Positions 1 through 8,658 of a DNA stretch of 64,000 nt are shown here, one piece after another; position 1 is the stretch's first letter, and each line of letters starts with the position of its first letter. The notes below the pieces were generated by a model that saw nothing but the letters and a program-made list of their open reading frames with translations, was not told where the DNA came from and made no database searches. The stretch is from JAKFDI01 sp044508835 (GTDB taxonomy: Bacteria; Pseudomonadota; Gammaproteobacteria; Burkholderiales; Burkholderiaceae_C). The position numbers and the translations under genes are program-made. Location of the stretch: positions 1-64,000 of the forward strand of contig JBIQHD010000012.1 in NCBI GenBank assembly GCA_044508835.1. Direction: 5' to 3'.

Positions 1-999
1 CGCCACGCGGCGGTCCCACTGCAGCTCGACCTGGTCGAGCGTGCCGTCGGTGGCGTGCATCAGCAGCTCGAACAGGTCGCTCTTGAGCCGCATCATGATG
101 GGCTGCGTCTCCGGGTCGCCCATGCGGGCGTTGAACTCCACCGTCTTCGGGTTGCCCTGGGCGTCGATCATCAGCCCGGCGTAGAGGAAGCCGGTGAAGG
201 GCACGCCGTCCTTGGCCATGCCGTGCACCGTGGGCAGGATGATCTCCTGCATCACCTTGCCGTGCACGTTGGGCGTGACCACCGGCGCGGGCGAGTACGC
301 GCCCATGCCGCCGGTGTTGGGGCCCTCGTCGCCGTCGAGCAGGCGCTTGTGGTCCTGGCTGGTGGCGAGCGAGACGACGTGCCGGCCGTCGCACATCACC
401 ATGAAGCTCGCCTCCTCGCCTTCGAGGAACTGCTCGATGACGACGCGCGCGCCCTCGGCGTTGTGCTGCACGCCGAGCTTGTTGTCGACCAGCATCCAGT
501 CGATGGCCTCGTGCGCCTGCCCGGGCGTGGTGGCCACCACCACGCCCTTGCCGGCCGCCAGGCCGTCGGCCTTGATGACGATGGGCGCGCCCTGGGCGTC
601 GACGTAGGCATGCGCCTGCGCCGCGTCGGAGAAGGTCTCGTAGGCGGCGGTCGGGATGCCGTGGCGCTTCATGAAGGCCTTGGCGAAGGCCTTGGAGCTT
701 TCGAGCTGGGCCGCGGCCTTGGTCGGGCCGAAGATGCGCAGGCCGCGGGCGCGGAACACGTCGACGATGCCGGCGGCCAGCGGCGCCTCGGGGCCGACGA
801 CGGTGAGCGCCACGCCGCGCTGCTGCACGAAGTCGGCGAGCTCGCCGAAATCGGTGATGGGCAGGTTGTGGAAGCGGCTGTCGAGCACCGTGCCGCCGTT
901 GCCGGGCGCCACGTACACCGTCTGCACGCGGCCGGACTGGAGCAGCTTCCAGGCGATGGCATGTTCGCGCCCGCCGGAACCGATGACCAGGACCTTCAT
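1..999 (-). CDS. purD: Phosphoribosylamine--glycine ligase, 3'-truncated by window edge
   Basis: PurD joins phosphoribosylamine and glycine using ATP, the second step of de novo purine synthesis, in the cytoplasm. The N-terminus reads MKVLVIGSGGREHAIAWKL, the family's dinucleotide-fold start, and is followed by the ATP-grasp part with IKADGLAAGKGVVVA and the EFNARMGDPETQ motif near residue 300. About 333 codons are visible, while the family is near 425, so the C-terminal quarter lies beyond position 1. The ATG sits in an ATGA overlap with the yebC stop, so the two are probably translationally coupled. Nothing looks broken in the visible part. Confidence 0.96.
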   Translation of the reverse strand, partial: MKVLVIGSGGREHAIAWKLLQSGRVQTVYVAPGNGGTVLDSRFHNLPITDFGELADFVQQRGVALTVVGPEAPLAAGIVDVFRARGLRIFGPTKAAAQLESSKAFAKAFMKRHGIPTAAYETFSDAAQAHAYVDAQGAPIVIKADGLAAGKGVVVATTPGQAHEAIDWMLVDNKLGVQHNAEGARVVIEQFLEGEEASFMVMCDGRHVVSLATSQDHKRLLDGDEGPNTGGMGAYSPAPVVTPNVHGKVMQEIILPTVHGMAKDGVPFTGFLYAGLMIDAQGNPKTVEFNARMGDPETQPIMMRLKSDLFELLMHATDGTLDQVELQWDRRVA

Positions 1000-1721
1000 T
1001 CCGCCATCTCGGCGTTGTGATAGACGTCCTGCACGTCGTCGAGGTCCTCGATGACGTCGAGCAGCTTCTGCATGCGCTGCGCGTCCTCGCCGGCGAGCTC
1101 GATGGTGTTCTCGGCGCGCATCGTCACCTCGGCCACCTCGGGCGCAAGGCCTGCGGCTTCCAGCGCGTTCTTCACCGCCTCGAAGTCGGGCGGCGCGCAC
1201 AGCACTTCCACGGCGCCGTCGTCGTCGGTGAGCACGTCCTCGGCGCCGGCTTCCAGCGCCGCTTCCATGACCTTGTCCTCACTCGTGCCGGGCGCGAAGA
1301 CGAACTGGCCGCAGTGCTTGAACTGGAAGGCCACCGAGCCCTCGGTGCCGAGGTTGCCGCCGTGCTTGCTGAAGGCATGCCGCACCTCGGCCACCGTGCG
1401 CACGCGGTTGTCGGTCATGCAGTCGACGATGATGGCCGCGCCGCCGATGCCGTAGCCCTCGTAGCGGATCTCCTCGTAGGTCACGCCCTCGAGGTTGCCG
1501 GTGGCCTTGTCGATGTTCTTCTTGACGGTGTCGGCCGGCATGTTGGCGGCCTTGGCCTTGTCGATGGCCAGCCGCAGCCGCGGGTTGGCCGAGGCGTCGC
1601 CGCCGCCCTGGCGGGCCGCGACCATGATCTCCCGGATGATGCGTGTCCAGACCCTGCCGCGCTTCTCGTCCTGGCGGCCCTTGCGGTGCTGGATGTTGGC
1701 CCATTTGGAATGTCCGGCCAT
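996..1721 (-). CDS. yebC: YebC/PmpR family protein
   Basis: This 241-residue protein is full length for the YebC/TACO1 family. Members have been described as DNA-binding regulators and, more recently, as factors that help ribosomes translate difficult motifs. The start is fixed by the invariant MAGHSKWANIQHRKG N-terminus; the reading frame is open far upstream, but that part is not this protein. It lies directly upstream of purD and overlaps its start codon. Which of the two proposed roles applies here cannot be read from the sequence. Confidence 0.95.
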   Translation of the reverse strand: MAGHSKWANIQHRKGRQDEKRGRVWTRIIREIMVAARQGGGDASANPRLRLAIDKAKAANMPADTVKKNIDKATGNLEGVTYEEIRYEGYGIGGAAIIVDCMTDNRVRTVAEVRHAFSKHGGNLGTEGSVAFQFKHCGQFVFAPGTSEDKVMEAALEAGAEDVLTDDDGAVEVLCAPPDFEAVKNALEAAGLAPEVAEVTMRAENTIELAGEDAQRMQKLLDVIEDLDDVQDVYHNAEMAE

Positions 1722-1814
1722 CAATGCTCCTGGTGCACGAGCCCGGCGCTGCGGCCGCTCGGCATGTTGTTCGATAGACTGCGATTTTACTTGCCGCCCC
1801 CGGGAGCCCAGCCC

Positions 1815-3335
1815 ATGCCCGAGCCGATCCTCGTCGCCAAGCGCGGAGACATCGAAAGCCTTCTGCTCCCCGCCCTGGCCAACCGGCACGGCCTCGTCAC
1901 CGGCGCCACGGGCACCGGCAAGACCATCACCCTGCAGACCCTGGCCGAAGGCTTCAGCCGCCTCGGCGTGCCGGTGTTCATGGCCGACGTGAAAGGCGAC
2001 CTCACCGGCATCTCGCAGGTGGGCACCCTCAGCGACAAGATCGCGGCGGTGCTGAAGGAGCGCGGCATCGACGCGCCCGAGCCGGTCGCCTGCCCCACCA
2101 CCTTGTGGGACGTGTTCGGCGAGCAGGGCCACCCGGTGCGCGCCACCGTGAGCGACATGGGCCCGCTGCTGCTCTCGCGCATGCTGGCGCTCAACGAGAC
2201 GCAGCAGGGCGTGCTCTCCCTGGTGTTCAAGATCGCCGACGACCACGGCCTGCTGCTGCTCGACCTGAAGGACCTGCGGGCGATGCTGCAGCACGTGGGC
2301 GACAACGCGAAGAGCTTCACCACCGAGTACGGCAACGTGAGCGCCGCCAGCATCGGCGCCATCCAGCGCGGCCTGCTGCAGATCGAGGAACAGGGCGGCG
2401 ACAAGTTCTTCGGCGAGCCGATGCTCGACATCGCCGACTTCATGCAGACAACGGATGGCAAGGGGGTGATGAACATCCTCGCCGCCGACAAGCTGATGAA
2501 CAGCCCCCGGCTGTACGCCACCTTCCTGCTGTGGATGCTGTCGGAGCTGTTCGAGCAGCTGCCCGAGGTCGGCGATCTGGAGCAGCCCAAGCTGGTGTTC
2601 TTCTTCGACGAGGCGCACCTGCTGTTCAAGGATGCCCCGGCGGCGCTGGTCGAGCGCATCGAGCTCGTGGTGCGCCTGGTGCGCAGCAAGGGCGTAGGCG
2701 TGTACTTCGTGACGCAGAACCCGCTGGACATTCCCGACACCGTGCTCGCCCAGCTGGGCAACCGCGTGCAGCATGCGCTGCGCGCCTTCACGCCGCGCGA
2801 CCAGAAGGCCGTCAAGGCGGCGGCGAGCACGATGCGCGCGAATCCCAGGCTCGACGTCGAGGCCGCCATCACCGAGCTCGCGGTGGGCGAGGCGCTGGTG
2901 AGCTTCCTCGACCCGAAGGGGCGCCCGAGCGTCACCGAGCGGGTGTTCGTCATTCCGCCGGGCAGCCAGATCGGCCCGATCACGCCGCAGCAGCGCGAGC
3001 GCCTGATGCGCGGCTCGCTCGTCGCCGGCGTCTACGACAAGCCGGTCGACCGCGAATCGGCCTACGAGATGCTCAAGGCCCGCGCCGCGGCAGCGGCCGA
3101 GGCGGCCGCCTCCGAGGCCGCCGCCAAGGAGGCGGCGAAGGCCAAGCCGGCCGGGGAAGCCGGCGGCGGCTGGCTCGGCGACATGGCCGGCGGCCTGCTG
3201 CGCGGCTCGGGCCGCAAGGACTCGGTGTTCGAGACGATCGCCAAGTCGGCCGCCCGCACCATGGGCTCGACGGTGGGGCGCGAGCTCATCCGCGGCGTGC
3301 TGGGCTCGCTGCTGGGCGGCAGCCGCAAGCGCTAG
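1815..3335 (+). CDS. HerA/YjgR-like ATPase (DUF853 family)
   Basis: A 506-residue P-loop ATPase of the helicase HerA-like DUF853 (YjgR) group. Walker A is GATGTGKT at residues 30-37 and a Walker B-like stretch LVFFFDEAH lies near residue 265. An Ala/Glu-rich stretch near residues 420-440 precedes a glycine-rich C-terminus ending in RGVLGSLLGG. The ATG at 1815 is chosen because the family usually begins just before the P-loop region with MPEPILVAK-like sequence; an in-frame ATG at 1764 is possible but would add an unusual leader. It is divergent from yebC. The cellular role of YjgR proteins is not well defined; DNA translocation is an inference from the fold. Confidence 0.9.
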   Translation: MPEPILVAKRGDIESLLLPALANRHGLVTGATGTGKTITLQTLAEGFSRLGVPVFMADVKGDLTGISQVGTLSDKIAAVLKERGIDAPEPVACPTTLWDVFGEQGHPVRATVSDMGPLLLSRMLALNETQQGVLSLVFKIADDHGLLLLDLKDLRAMLQHVGDNAKSFTTEYGNVSAASIGAIQRGLLQIEEQGGDKFFGEPMLDIADFMQTTDGKGVMNILAADKLMNSPRLYATFLLWMLSELFEQLPEVGDLEQPKLVFFFDEAHLLFKDAPAALVERIELVVRLVRSKGVGVYFVTQNPLDIPDTVLAQLGNRVQHALRAFTPRDQKAVKAAASTMRANPRLDVEAAITELAVGEALVSFLDPKGRPSVTERVFVIPPGSQIGPITPQQRERLMRGSLVAGVYDKPVDRESAYEMLKARAAAAAEAAASEAAAKEAAKAKPAGEAGGGWLGDMAGGLLRGSGRKDSVFETIAKSAARTMGSTVGRELIRGVLGSLLGGSRKR

Positions 3336-3354
3336 CGCCGGCGGACGGCCCGCG

Positions 3355-5166
3355 TCACGGCATGGGCGACATCTTCGAGGTGGGCCGCAGCATCACCCGG
3401 GCCACCGCGCCGAGCCGGCCGATCACGTGGTTGGCGAAGTAGCTGCTCTGCGTGTCGGGCTCCAGCGCCGCGACGGCGAGATGCGCGAACGGCTGGTTCA
3501 ATGACACGTAGTAGCTGCCGGCGGGCACGTCGAACGCCGCCGGCGCCGTCTGCACCGCCACCGTGACGGCCGGGCCGCCGTCGGCGATGGTGCCGCGCAC
3601 GTCCTGCCGCACGGCCAGCTCGCGCGAGGTCTCGGTGTAGAGCTCGCCGCGCACCACGCCGTTCTCCTCGACCCGCTGCACCGCCAGGCCGAGCGCGCGC
3701 AGGCGCAGCACCGCATCCACCGCGTCGGCCGCCAGCCAGTAGCCGCAGGGCCGCGGGCGCTTCTTCAGCGGCTCGAGCTGCAGCGCCGAATCCCACGAGA
3801 CCGTGAGGGCACGGTCGGCGCCGGTCACCGGATCGATCATCACCAGCGAGTACTCGCTGGGCGTGGGCGCGGCGTCGAGCACCGCCTCGCCGCGGCAGGC
3901 CATGGCGCTCACGTCGTCGGCGACGAACTGCCGCAGCTTCATCAGGTCGGGCGCCCGCTCGGCGGCGCTTTGCAGCACGCGCGTGGCGGCGGACACGTGC
4001 GTGTACACGCGGCGCTCGAAGTGCTGGCGCCCGATGCCCACGCCGCGCGTCTCCACCAGCAGGCTGACCGCGTTCTTCAGCCCGTTGACGTTGCGCCCCG
4101 TGTCGGGACGGGTGCCGCCCATCGAGACCTTCTTGTCGGCGACGTCGGTGGAGGTGGTGTAGTACCAGTCGCTGCTCAGGCCGAGCGACTCGAGCCGCTG
4201 CATCACCGGCTCGTGGAACCACTGCTGCGAGGCGCGCGACATGAACTCGTGCACGTTGGGCGTCATGGCGTACTGCAGCAGCGCGTCGTAGCGCTGCACG
4301 GCGCCGAACTTCTCGAGGAAGCGCCCGGCCACGGTGTACTCGTGCGCGTCGACCACGACCACCGGCCGGTAGTCGCGCATCAGCGCCGCGATGGCCTGCG
4401 CCTCGGGGGTGCGCAGCAGCAGGTGGTCGCGGTTGATGTCGATGCCGCTGGCGCTGGCGCGGGTGCCGGCCTCGGCGCCGTCGGGGTTGGCGCGCGGCAG
4501 CACGATCACGTTGATGCGGTCGAGCAGCGGCGCCAGCATGCCCTGCGACAGCTCGCGCGCCACCACCAGCAGCGCCTCGCTGCCGGCCGGCTCGTTGCCG
4601 TGCTGCTGGCCGACCAGCAGCACGGTGGGCCGCCCGCCGCTGCGCAGCGAGGCCGGGTCGTCGGCGGTCAGCCGCGTGAACAGCAGCGCCTCCAGCGGAA
4701 TGCCGCTCTGCGAACTGCCGGCCGACAGCAGGCGCACGCGCGTCGGGTCGGCCGCGGGGCGCGAGACCTCGGCGATGCCGTGCAGGAAGCGGCGCAGCTC
4801 GGCGTTGGTGGTGTAGGTCGTGCGCCCGGGCTCGAAGGCGGGCGTGCGGTAGCTCACCGGCGGCGCCGGGAAGCGCGCCTCCACCGCCGGGCCGAAGGTG
4901 ACGGCCGGCTCCTGCACCGGCAGCGGCTGCGGCGCCACGTCGCGCGGCGCGACGGGCATCGCCACCGCGGGTTCGGGCGCCGATGCGGCTGGCGCGGGCG
5001 CCGGGGCGGCCACCGCCGCCGGCGGCGCGGGGCGCGGGGCCGGGCGGTCCTCGGGAATCGGGAACGGGGTGCTGCAGGCGGCCAGGCCGAAGGCCAGCAG
5101 GCACGCGGCGGCCGAACGGTTCCGCAGGAAGGCAAGCAGGGGCGGGGCGGCGGGTGGGCTTGTCAT
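3355..5166 (-). CDS. M14-family zinc carboxypeptidase-like lipoprotein
   Basis: A 603-residue exported protein. Residues 1-31 form a lipoprotein signal (LLAFGLAAC, lipid-accepting Cys31), followed by a Pro/Ala-rich linker to about residue 90. The M14 catalytic fold then shows HGNE (zinc ligands His189 and Glu192), NPDG, DINRDH near 243-248 and DAHEY with the third zinc ligand His275. It probably trims peptides, perhaps cell-wall peptides, in the periplasm. The ATG at 5166 has a clear AGAAGGA Shine-Dalgarno sequence. The gene is convergent with the HerA-like gene (19 bases apart) and divergent from the DUF2306-like gene. Substrate unknown. Confidence 0.88.
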   Translation of the reverse strand: MTSPPAAPPLLAFLRNRSAAACLLAFGLAACSTPFPIPEDRPAPRPAPPAAVAAPAPAPAASAPEPAVAMPVAPRDVAPQPLPVQEPAVTFGPAVEARFPAPPVSYRTPAFEPGRTTYTTNAELRRFLHGIAEVSRPAADPTRVRLLSAGSSQSGIPLEALLFTRLTADDPASLRSGGRPTVLLVGQQHGNEPAGSEALLVVARELSQGMLAPLLDRINVIVLPRANPDGAEAGTRASASGIDINRDHLLLRTPEAQAIAALMRDYRPVVVVDAHEYTVAGRFLEKFGAVQRYDALLQYAMTPNVHEFMSRASQQWFHEPVMQRLESLGLSSDWYYTTSTDVADKKVSMGGTRPDTGRNVNGLKNAVSLLVETRGVGIGRQHFERRVYTHVSAATRVLQSAAERAPDLMKLRQFVADDVSAMACRGEAVLDAAPTPSEYSLVMIDPVTGADRALTVSWDSALQLEPLKKRPRPCGYWLAADAVDAVLRLRALGLAVQRVEENGVVRGELYTETSRELAVRQDVRGTIADGGPAVTVAVQTAPAAFDVPAGSYYVSLNQPFAHLAVAALEPDTQSSYFANHVIGRLGAVARVMLRPTSKMSPMP

Positions 5167-5261
5167 TCGTTGTTCCTTCTCGGTCGCGAAGCAATATAGC
5201 GCCGCCGCTTCGCCCGGCGCCGGCCGGCCCGCGCGGCGCATGGATTCACGGCGCCCGGGCG

Positions 5262-5329
5262 GCGTTTCGCGCCGCGGCGCTGCGCTTCGTCGCATGCCGC
5301 TGGCGCCGCGCCCGGGCGGCGGCCACAGT
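5262..5329 (+). promoter_or_regulatory. Candidate LytTR-type direct repeats and promoter
   Basis: GCGTTTCGC at 5262 and GCGCTTCGTCG at 5282 are near-copies 20 bases apart, about two helical turns, followed by a CACAGT element at 5324. The same arrangement lies upstream of the 2TM gene at 8240-8328, with the identical 36-base distance between the shared CGTCGCA and the xACAGT element. A LytT-type regulator is encoded between the two sites, so I infer that they are its operators. The family commonly binds paired direct repeats about two turns apart. Confidence 0.5.
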
Positions 5330-5369
5330 GCCCCTCGTCGGCCACGCACCGCCGCACGAGGAGCCCGCC

Positions 5370-5780
5370 ATGAACCTGTCCAGCCTGTCCCCCGCCATCG
5401 TCGTCCACCTCTTCCTGGCACTCGCCGCACTCACGCTCGGCCCGGTCGCGCTGCGGGCGCGCAAGGGCACGCGGCTGCACCGCGCGGCCGGCTACGCCTG
5501 GGCCACGCTGATGCTGGGCGCGGCGCTGTCGAGCGTGTTCATCCGCGACTTCCGCCTGCCCAACGTCTGGGGCTACACGCCGATCCACTTCCTCACCGTC
5601 GTCACCTTCGCGGGCGTCGGCGGGGGCATCTACTTCATCGCCCGGCGGCGCATCGCCCAGCACCGCCGCGCGATGTGGGGCGCCTACCTCGGCGGCTGCG
5701 TCGGCGCGGGCCTGTTCGCGCTCATGCCTAGCCGCTTCCTCGGCGACCTGCTGTGGCACCAGTGGCTGGCGCTCGTCTGA
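5370..5780 (+). CDS. DUF2306-like membrane protein
   Basis: A 136-residue protein with four likely membrane helices (residues about 8-28, 44-62, 68-88 and 100-120). Its His/Arg-rich loop arrangement (RLHRAAGYAW, IAQHRRAMWGAY) resembles the small DUF2306 family. GAGGAG lies about nine bases before the ATG, which fixes the start. The next membrane-protein gene begins 25 bases downstream and is probably co-transcribed. Candidate LytTR repeats lie about 100 bases upstream, which links it to the LytS/LytT pair downstream. Function unknown; the conserved His residues might bind a cofactor or metal, but this is speculative. Confidence 0.78.
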   Translation: MNLSSLSPAIVVHLFLALAALTLGPVALRARKGTRLHRAAGYAWATLMLGAALSSVFIRDFRLPNVWGYTPIHFLTVVTFAGVGGGIYFIARRRIAQHRRAMWGAYLGGCVGAGLFALMPSRFLGDLLWHQWLALV

Positions 5781-5805
5781 CCCCGCATTTTTTCTGGCCA
5801 CCGCC

Positions 5806-6342
5806 ATGCCGAACGACCTGCCGATCACCGTTCTCCTGCCCGAAATCATCCGCCACACGCCGCCGTGGGCCTGGGCCGTCCTGGCACTGCTGACCGCGCT
5901 CGGCCTGCGCCAGATGCGCGAGCACCGGGTGAGCCGGGCGCGCGTCAGCATCGCGCCCCTGCTGCTGGCCGCCTATTCCCTCTACGGCGCCACCTCCGCC
6001 TTCGGCTGGCGCGCGCCGGTGCTGCTGGGCTGGGCCGCGGGCATGGCCGGCGCCCTGGCCGCCAACCACCGCCTGCGCTGGCCGCGCCAGGTGCAGCCGG
6101 CTGCCGACGGCGGCTTCGTCGTCGGCGCCAGCGCCTGGCCGCTGGTGCTGATGCTGGCGGTGTTCGCCCAGCGCTACGTCGCCACCGTCGCCCTGGTGCT
6201 GCATCCGGCGTGGCGCAACGCCGGCCTGTTCGCCGGGCCGATGGCGCTGGCCTGGGGGCTGTTCTCGGGGCTGTTCCTGGCCCGGGCGCTGCGGGTGCTG
6301 TCGACCGCGCGGGGCGCGGTCCTGCAGGCCCGCCTTGGCTAG
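5806..6342 (+). CDS. Hypothetical multi-helix membrane protein (DUF6622-like)
   Basis: A 178-residue integral membrane protein with about five hydrophobic helices and short charged loops (QMREHRVSRARV, RLRWPRQVQ). It resembles small uncharacterised betaproteobacterial membrane proteins, possibly DUF6622. No catalytic motif is visible. It follows the DUF2306-like gene by 25 bases and is probably in one transcript with it. The LytS/LytT pair begins 30 bases after its stop. I cannot assign a function; the neighbourhood suggests it belongs to the LytTR regulon. Confidence 0.7.
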   Translation: MPNDLPITVLLPEIIRHTPPWAWAVLALLTALGLRQMREHRVSRARVSIAPLLLAAYSLYGATSAFGWRAPVLLGWAAGMAGALAANHRLRWPRQVQPAADGGFVVGASAWPLVLMLAVFAQRYVATVALVLHPAWRNAGLFAGPMALAWGLFSGLFLARALRVLSTARGAVLQARLG

Positions 6343-6372
6343 ACTGGCCTCGCCCCACACGCTCCCGCATCC

Positions 6373-7443
6373 GTGAACCCGACCACCTTCGAGGCCCCGC
6401 GCTACCTGCGCCGGGCCGGCACCGTCATCCTCTTCAACGCGCTGATCGGGCTGGGGCTGGGCATCGCCCGCGGCGGCGACTGGGTGCAGCAGATGATCTA
6501 TGCGCAGGCCATCGGCCTGTGCATCTGGGCCTACATCGACTTCGGGCGGCTGCTCTTCAAGCGCGACCCCGACTCGCACCTGCCCGTCGGCTGGCGCGGC
6601 GTGGTGCTGCAGGTGGGCGGCGTGACGCTCGGCTACCTCACCGGCACCTGGCTCGCCGACCTGTACTGCGGCTGCTCCACCTTCGGGACCTGGGTGCAGT
6701 CGCCGCGCACCATGGGCGGCTACTTCGTGATGGCGGTCGGCCTCAGCGCCGGCATCTCGTTCTTCTTCATCTCGCGCGGGCGCGAGGAGCGGCGGCGCCA
6801 GCAGCTCGCCCTCGCCCAGCGCGACGCCGCCGAGGCCAGGCTCAAGCTGCTCGAATCGCAGCTGGAGCCGCACATGCTGTTCAACACGCTGGCCAACCTG
6901 CGGGTGCTGATCGGGCTGGACCCGGCGCGCGCCCAGGCCATGCTCGACCAGCTCATCGCCTTCCTGCGCGCCACGCTGAGCGCGTCGCGCACGGCGATGC
7001 ATCCGCTCGCCGCCGAGTTCGCGCGCGTGGCCGACTACCTCGAGCTGATGAAGATGCGCATGGGCGAGCGCCTCGTCGTCGAGCTGACGCTGCCCGACGC
7101 GCTGGCCGCGCAGCCGGTGCCGCCGCTCCTCCTGCAGCCGCTGGTGGAGAACGCCATCAAGCACGGCCTGGAGCCGCACGTGGCGGGCGGGCGCCTGAGC
7201 GTCGAGGCCGCCGCCGACGCCGATCACCTGGTGCTGCAGGTGCGCGACACCGGCGCCGGCCTCGCCCCCGCCGACGGCGCGGCCGGCACGCGTTTCGGCC
7301 TGCAGCAGGTGCGCGAACGGCTGCATGCGCTGTACGGCGATGCGGCCACGCTCACCCTGGCGCCCGGCGCGGGCGGCGGTACGCTGGCCGTCGTGCGCCT
7401 GCCGCTCGGCGAATCCCGGCCACCCGACGACGCCACGCCATGA
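6373..7443 (+). CDS. LytS/YehU-type sensor histidine kinase
   Basis: A 356-residue membrane sensor kinase of the HPK8 (LytS/AlgZ-like) type. Several N-terminal hydrophobic helices cover residues 15-135. The His_kinase domain has the phospho-acceptor His167 in LESQLEPHMLFNTL, and an N-box LLLQPLVENAIKHG near residues 252-265 is followed by a GHKL ATPase fold with DTGAGLAP. The start is GTG, with a TAGACT -10-like element at 6341. Its stop overlaps the response-regulator start (ATGA), so the two are coupled. The signal sensed is unknown; no periplasmic domain is visible, so the sensor is probably the membrane segment itself. Confidence 0.9.
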   Translation: MNPTTFEAPRYLRRAGTVILFNALIGLGLGIARGGDWVQQMIYAQAIGLCIWAYIDFGRLLFKRDPDSHLPVGWRGVVLQVGGVTLGYLTGTWLADLYCGCSTFGTWVQSPRTMGGYFVMAVGLSAGISFFFISRGREERRRQQLALAQRDAAEARLKLLESQLEPHMLFNTLANLRVLIGLDPARAQAMLDQLIAFLRATLSASRTAMHPLAAEFARVADYLELMKMRMGERLVVELTLPDALAAQPVPPLLLQPLVENAIKHGLEPHVAGGRLSVEAAADADHLVLQVRDTGAGLAPADGAAGTRFGLQQVRERLHALYGDAATLTLAPGAGGGTLAVVRLPLGESRPPDDATP

Positions 7444-8237
7444 CCCCCACCGCCCTGATCGCCGAGGACGAGCCCCTGCTGGCCGAAAACCTGCGTGCCG
7501 AGCTGGCCCGCGCCTGGCCGGCGCTGCGCATCGCGGCCACCGTGCACCACGGCCAGGCGGCGGTCGACCAGGCGCTGGCGCTGGCGCCCGACGTGCTGTT
7601 CCTCGACATCCGCATGCCCGGCATGAGCGGGCTCGACGCGGCACAGGCCCTGGCGGAAGACTGGCCCGACGAGGCGGCCAGGCCCTTCCCGCTGCTGGTG
7701 TTCGTCACCGCCTACGACCAGTACGCCGTGCAGGCCTTCGAGCGCCGCGCGGTCGACTACCTGCTCAAGCCGCTCGACCCGGCACGCCTCGCGCAGTGCG
7801 TGCAGCGGCTGCAGGCGGCGCTCGCGCAGCGCGCGGCGCCGGCGCAGGGCCTGCAGCAGGCGGTGGAGCAGCTGCGCGCGCTGGCTGCCGCGCCCGCGGC
7901 ACCGGCCGCGCCGCGGCTGGACGTCATCCAGGCCAGCAGCGGCAACACCGTGCACCTGGTGCCGGTGGACGAGGTGCTGTACTTCGAGGCCGCCGACAAG
8001 TACGTGCGCGTGGTCACGGCCGACGCCGAGCACCTGATCCGGCTGTCGCTGCGCGAGCTGGTGCCGCAGCTCGACCCGCAGCGTTTCTGGCAGGTGCACC
8101 GCGGCACGGTGGTGCAGGCGCGCCAGGTCGCCACCGCCGAGCGGCAGGAATCGGGCAAGGTGGTGCTCACGCTGCGCGGCCGGGCCGAGAAGCTGGTGGC
8201 GAGCCGGCTCTACGCGCATCTCTTCAAGGGCATGTGA
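7440..8237 (+). CDS. LytTR-family response regulator
   Basis: A 265-residue regulator. An N-terminal receiver domain (residues 1-125) has acidic pocket residues near 9-11, phospho-acceptor Asp56 in VLFLDIRMPG and the Lys-Pro pair in YLLKPLDP. A C-terminal LytTR DNA-binding domain (about 160-265) contains VLYFEAADKYVRVV and FWQVHRGTVV. It would be phosphorylated by the overlapping kinase and bind paired direct repeats. Candidate sites lie upstream of the genes at 5370 and 8362, so a small local regulon is likely. Confidence 0.92.
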   Translation: MTPTALIAEDEPLLAENLRAELARAWPALRIAATVHHGQAAVDQALALAPDVLFLDIRMPGMSGLDAAQALAEDWPDEAARPFPLLVFVTAYDQYAVQAFERRAVDYLLKPLDPARLAQCVQRLQAALAQRAAPAQGLQQAVEQLRALAAAPAAPAAPRLDVIQASSGNTVHLVPVDEVLYFEAADKYVRVVTADAEHLIRLSLRELVPQLDPQRFWQVHRGTVVQARQVATAERQESGKVVLTLRGRAEKLVASRLYAHLFKGM

Positions 8238-8239
8238 CC

Positions 8240-8328
8240 GCGTTTCGCGCCGCGGGGGCGGCGTTTCGTCGGCCCGGCGAACGCCCCGTCGCACGGCGGT
8301 GGATGCGCGCGGAGGCCCTGCCTACAGT
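8240..8328 (+). promoter_or_regulatory. Candidate LytTR-type direct repeats and promoter
   Basis: GCGTTTCGCG at 8240 and GCGTTTCGTCG at 8261 are direct repeats 21 bases apart. A weaker third copy, CGCCCCGTCGC, starts at 8282, and TACAGT at 8323 is a probable -10 element. The third copy and the -10 align base for base in spacing with the site at 5282-5329. The site begins immediately after the LytT stop codon and lies 122 bases before the 2TM gene start. Confidence 0.5.
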
Positions 8329-8361
8329 GAAGCCGTCGCACACCCCATGAGGAATCGCACC

Positions 8362-8646
8362 ATGAGCCACGACCGCACCCAGCCCTCGCTCGAATCCCGC
8401 GCCCGCCGGCGCGTGGGCATGAAGATCGGCTTCGGCATCCACGCCCTGGTGTTCGTGCTGGTGAACGCCGGCCTGTTCGTCATCGACGGCGTGAACGGCG
8501 GCGGCCGCTGGTCGCACTTCCCGTTGATGGGCTGGGGCCTGGGGCTGGCCATCCACGGCATCGTCACCTTCCTCGGCCTGCAGGGCGACGGCCTGCGCGA
8601 ACGCATGATGCGCGCCGAGATGGAGCGGCTGCGCAGCCGGCCGTGA
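8362..8646 (+). CDS. 2TM-domain small membrane protein
   Basis: A 94-residue protein matching the 2TM domain pattern. A basic N-terminus (ESRARRRVGMKIGFGIHALVF) leads into helix one, a short loop with GGGRWSHFPLMGWG into helix two (IHGIVTFLG), and the tail is charged. GAGGAATC lies eight bases before the ATG at 8362; an earlier ATG at 8347 overlaps this ribosome-binding site and is less likely. These proteins often lie beside LytTR regulators. The putative operator upstream suggests direct control by the neighbouring response regulator. Molecular role unknown. Confidence 0.82.
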   Translation: MSHDRTQPSLESRARRRVGMKIGFGIHALVFVLVNAGLFVIDGVNGGGRWSHFPLMGWGLGLAIHGIVTFLGLQGDGLRERMMRAEMERLRSRP

Positions 8647-8658
8647 CGGCGCGGCGGC

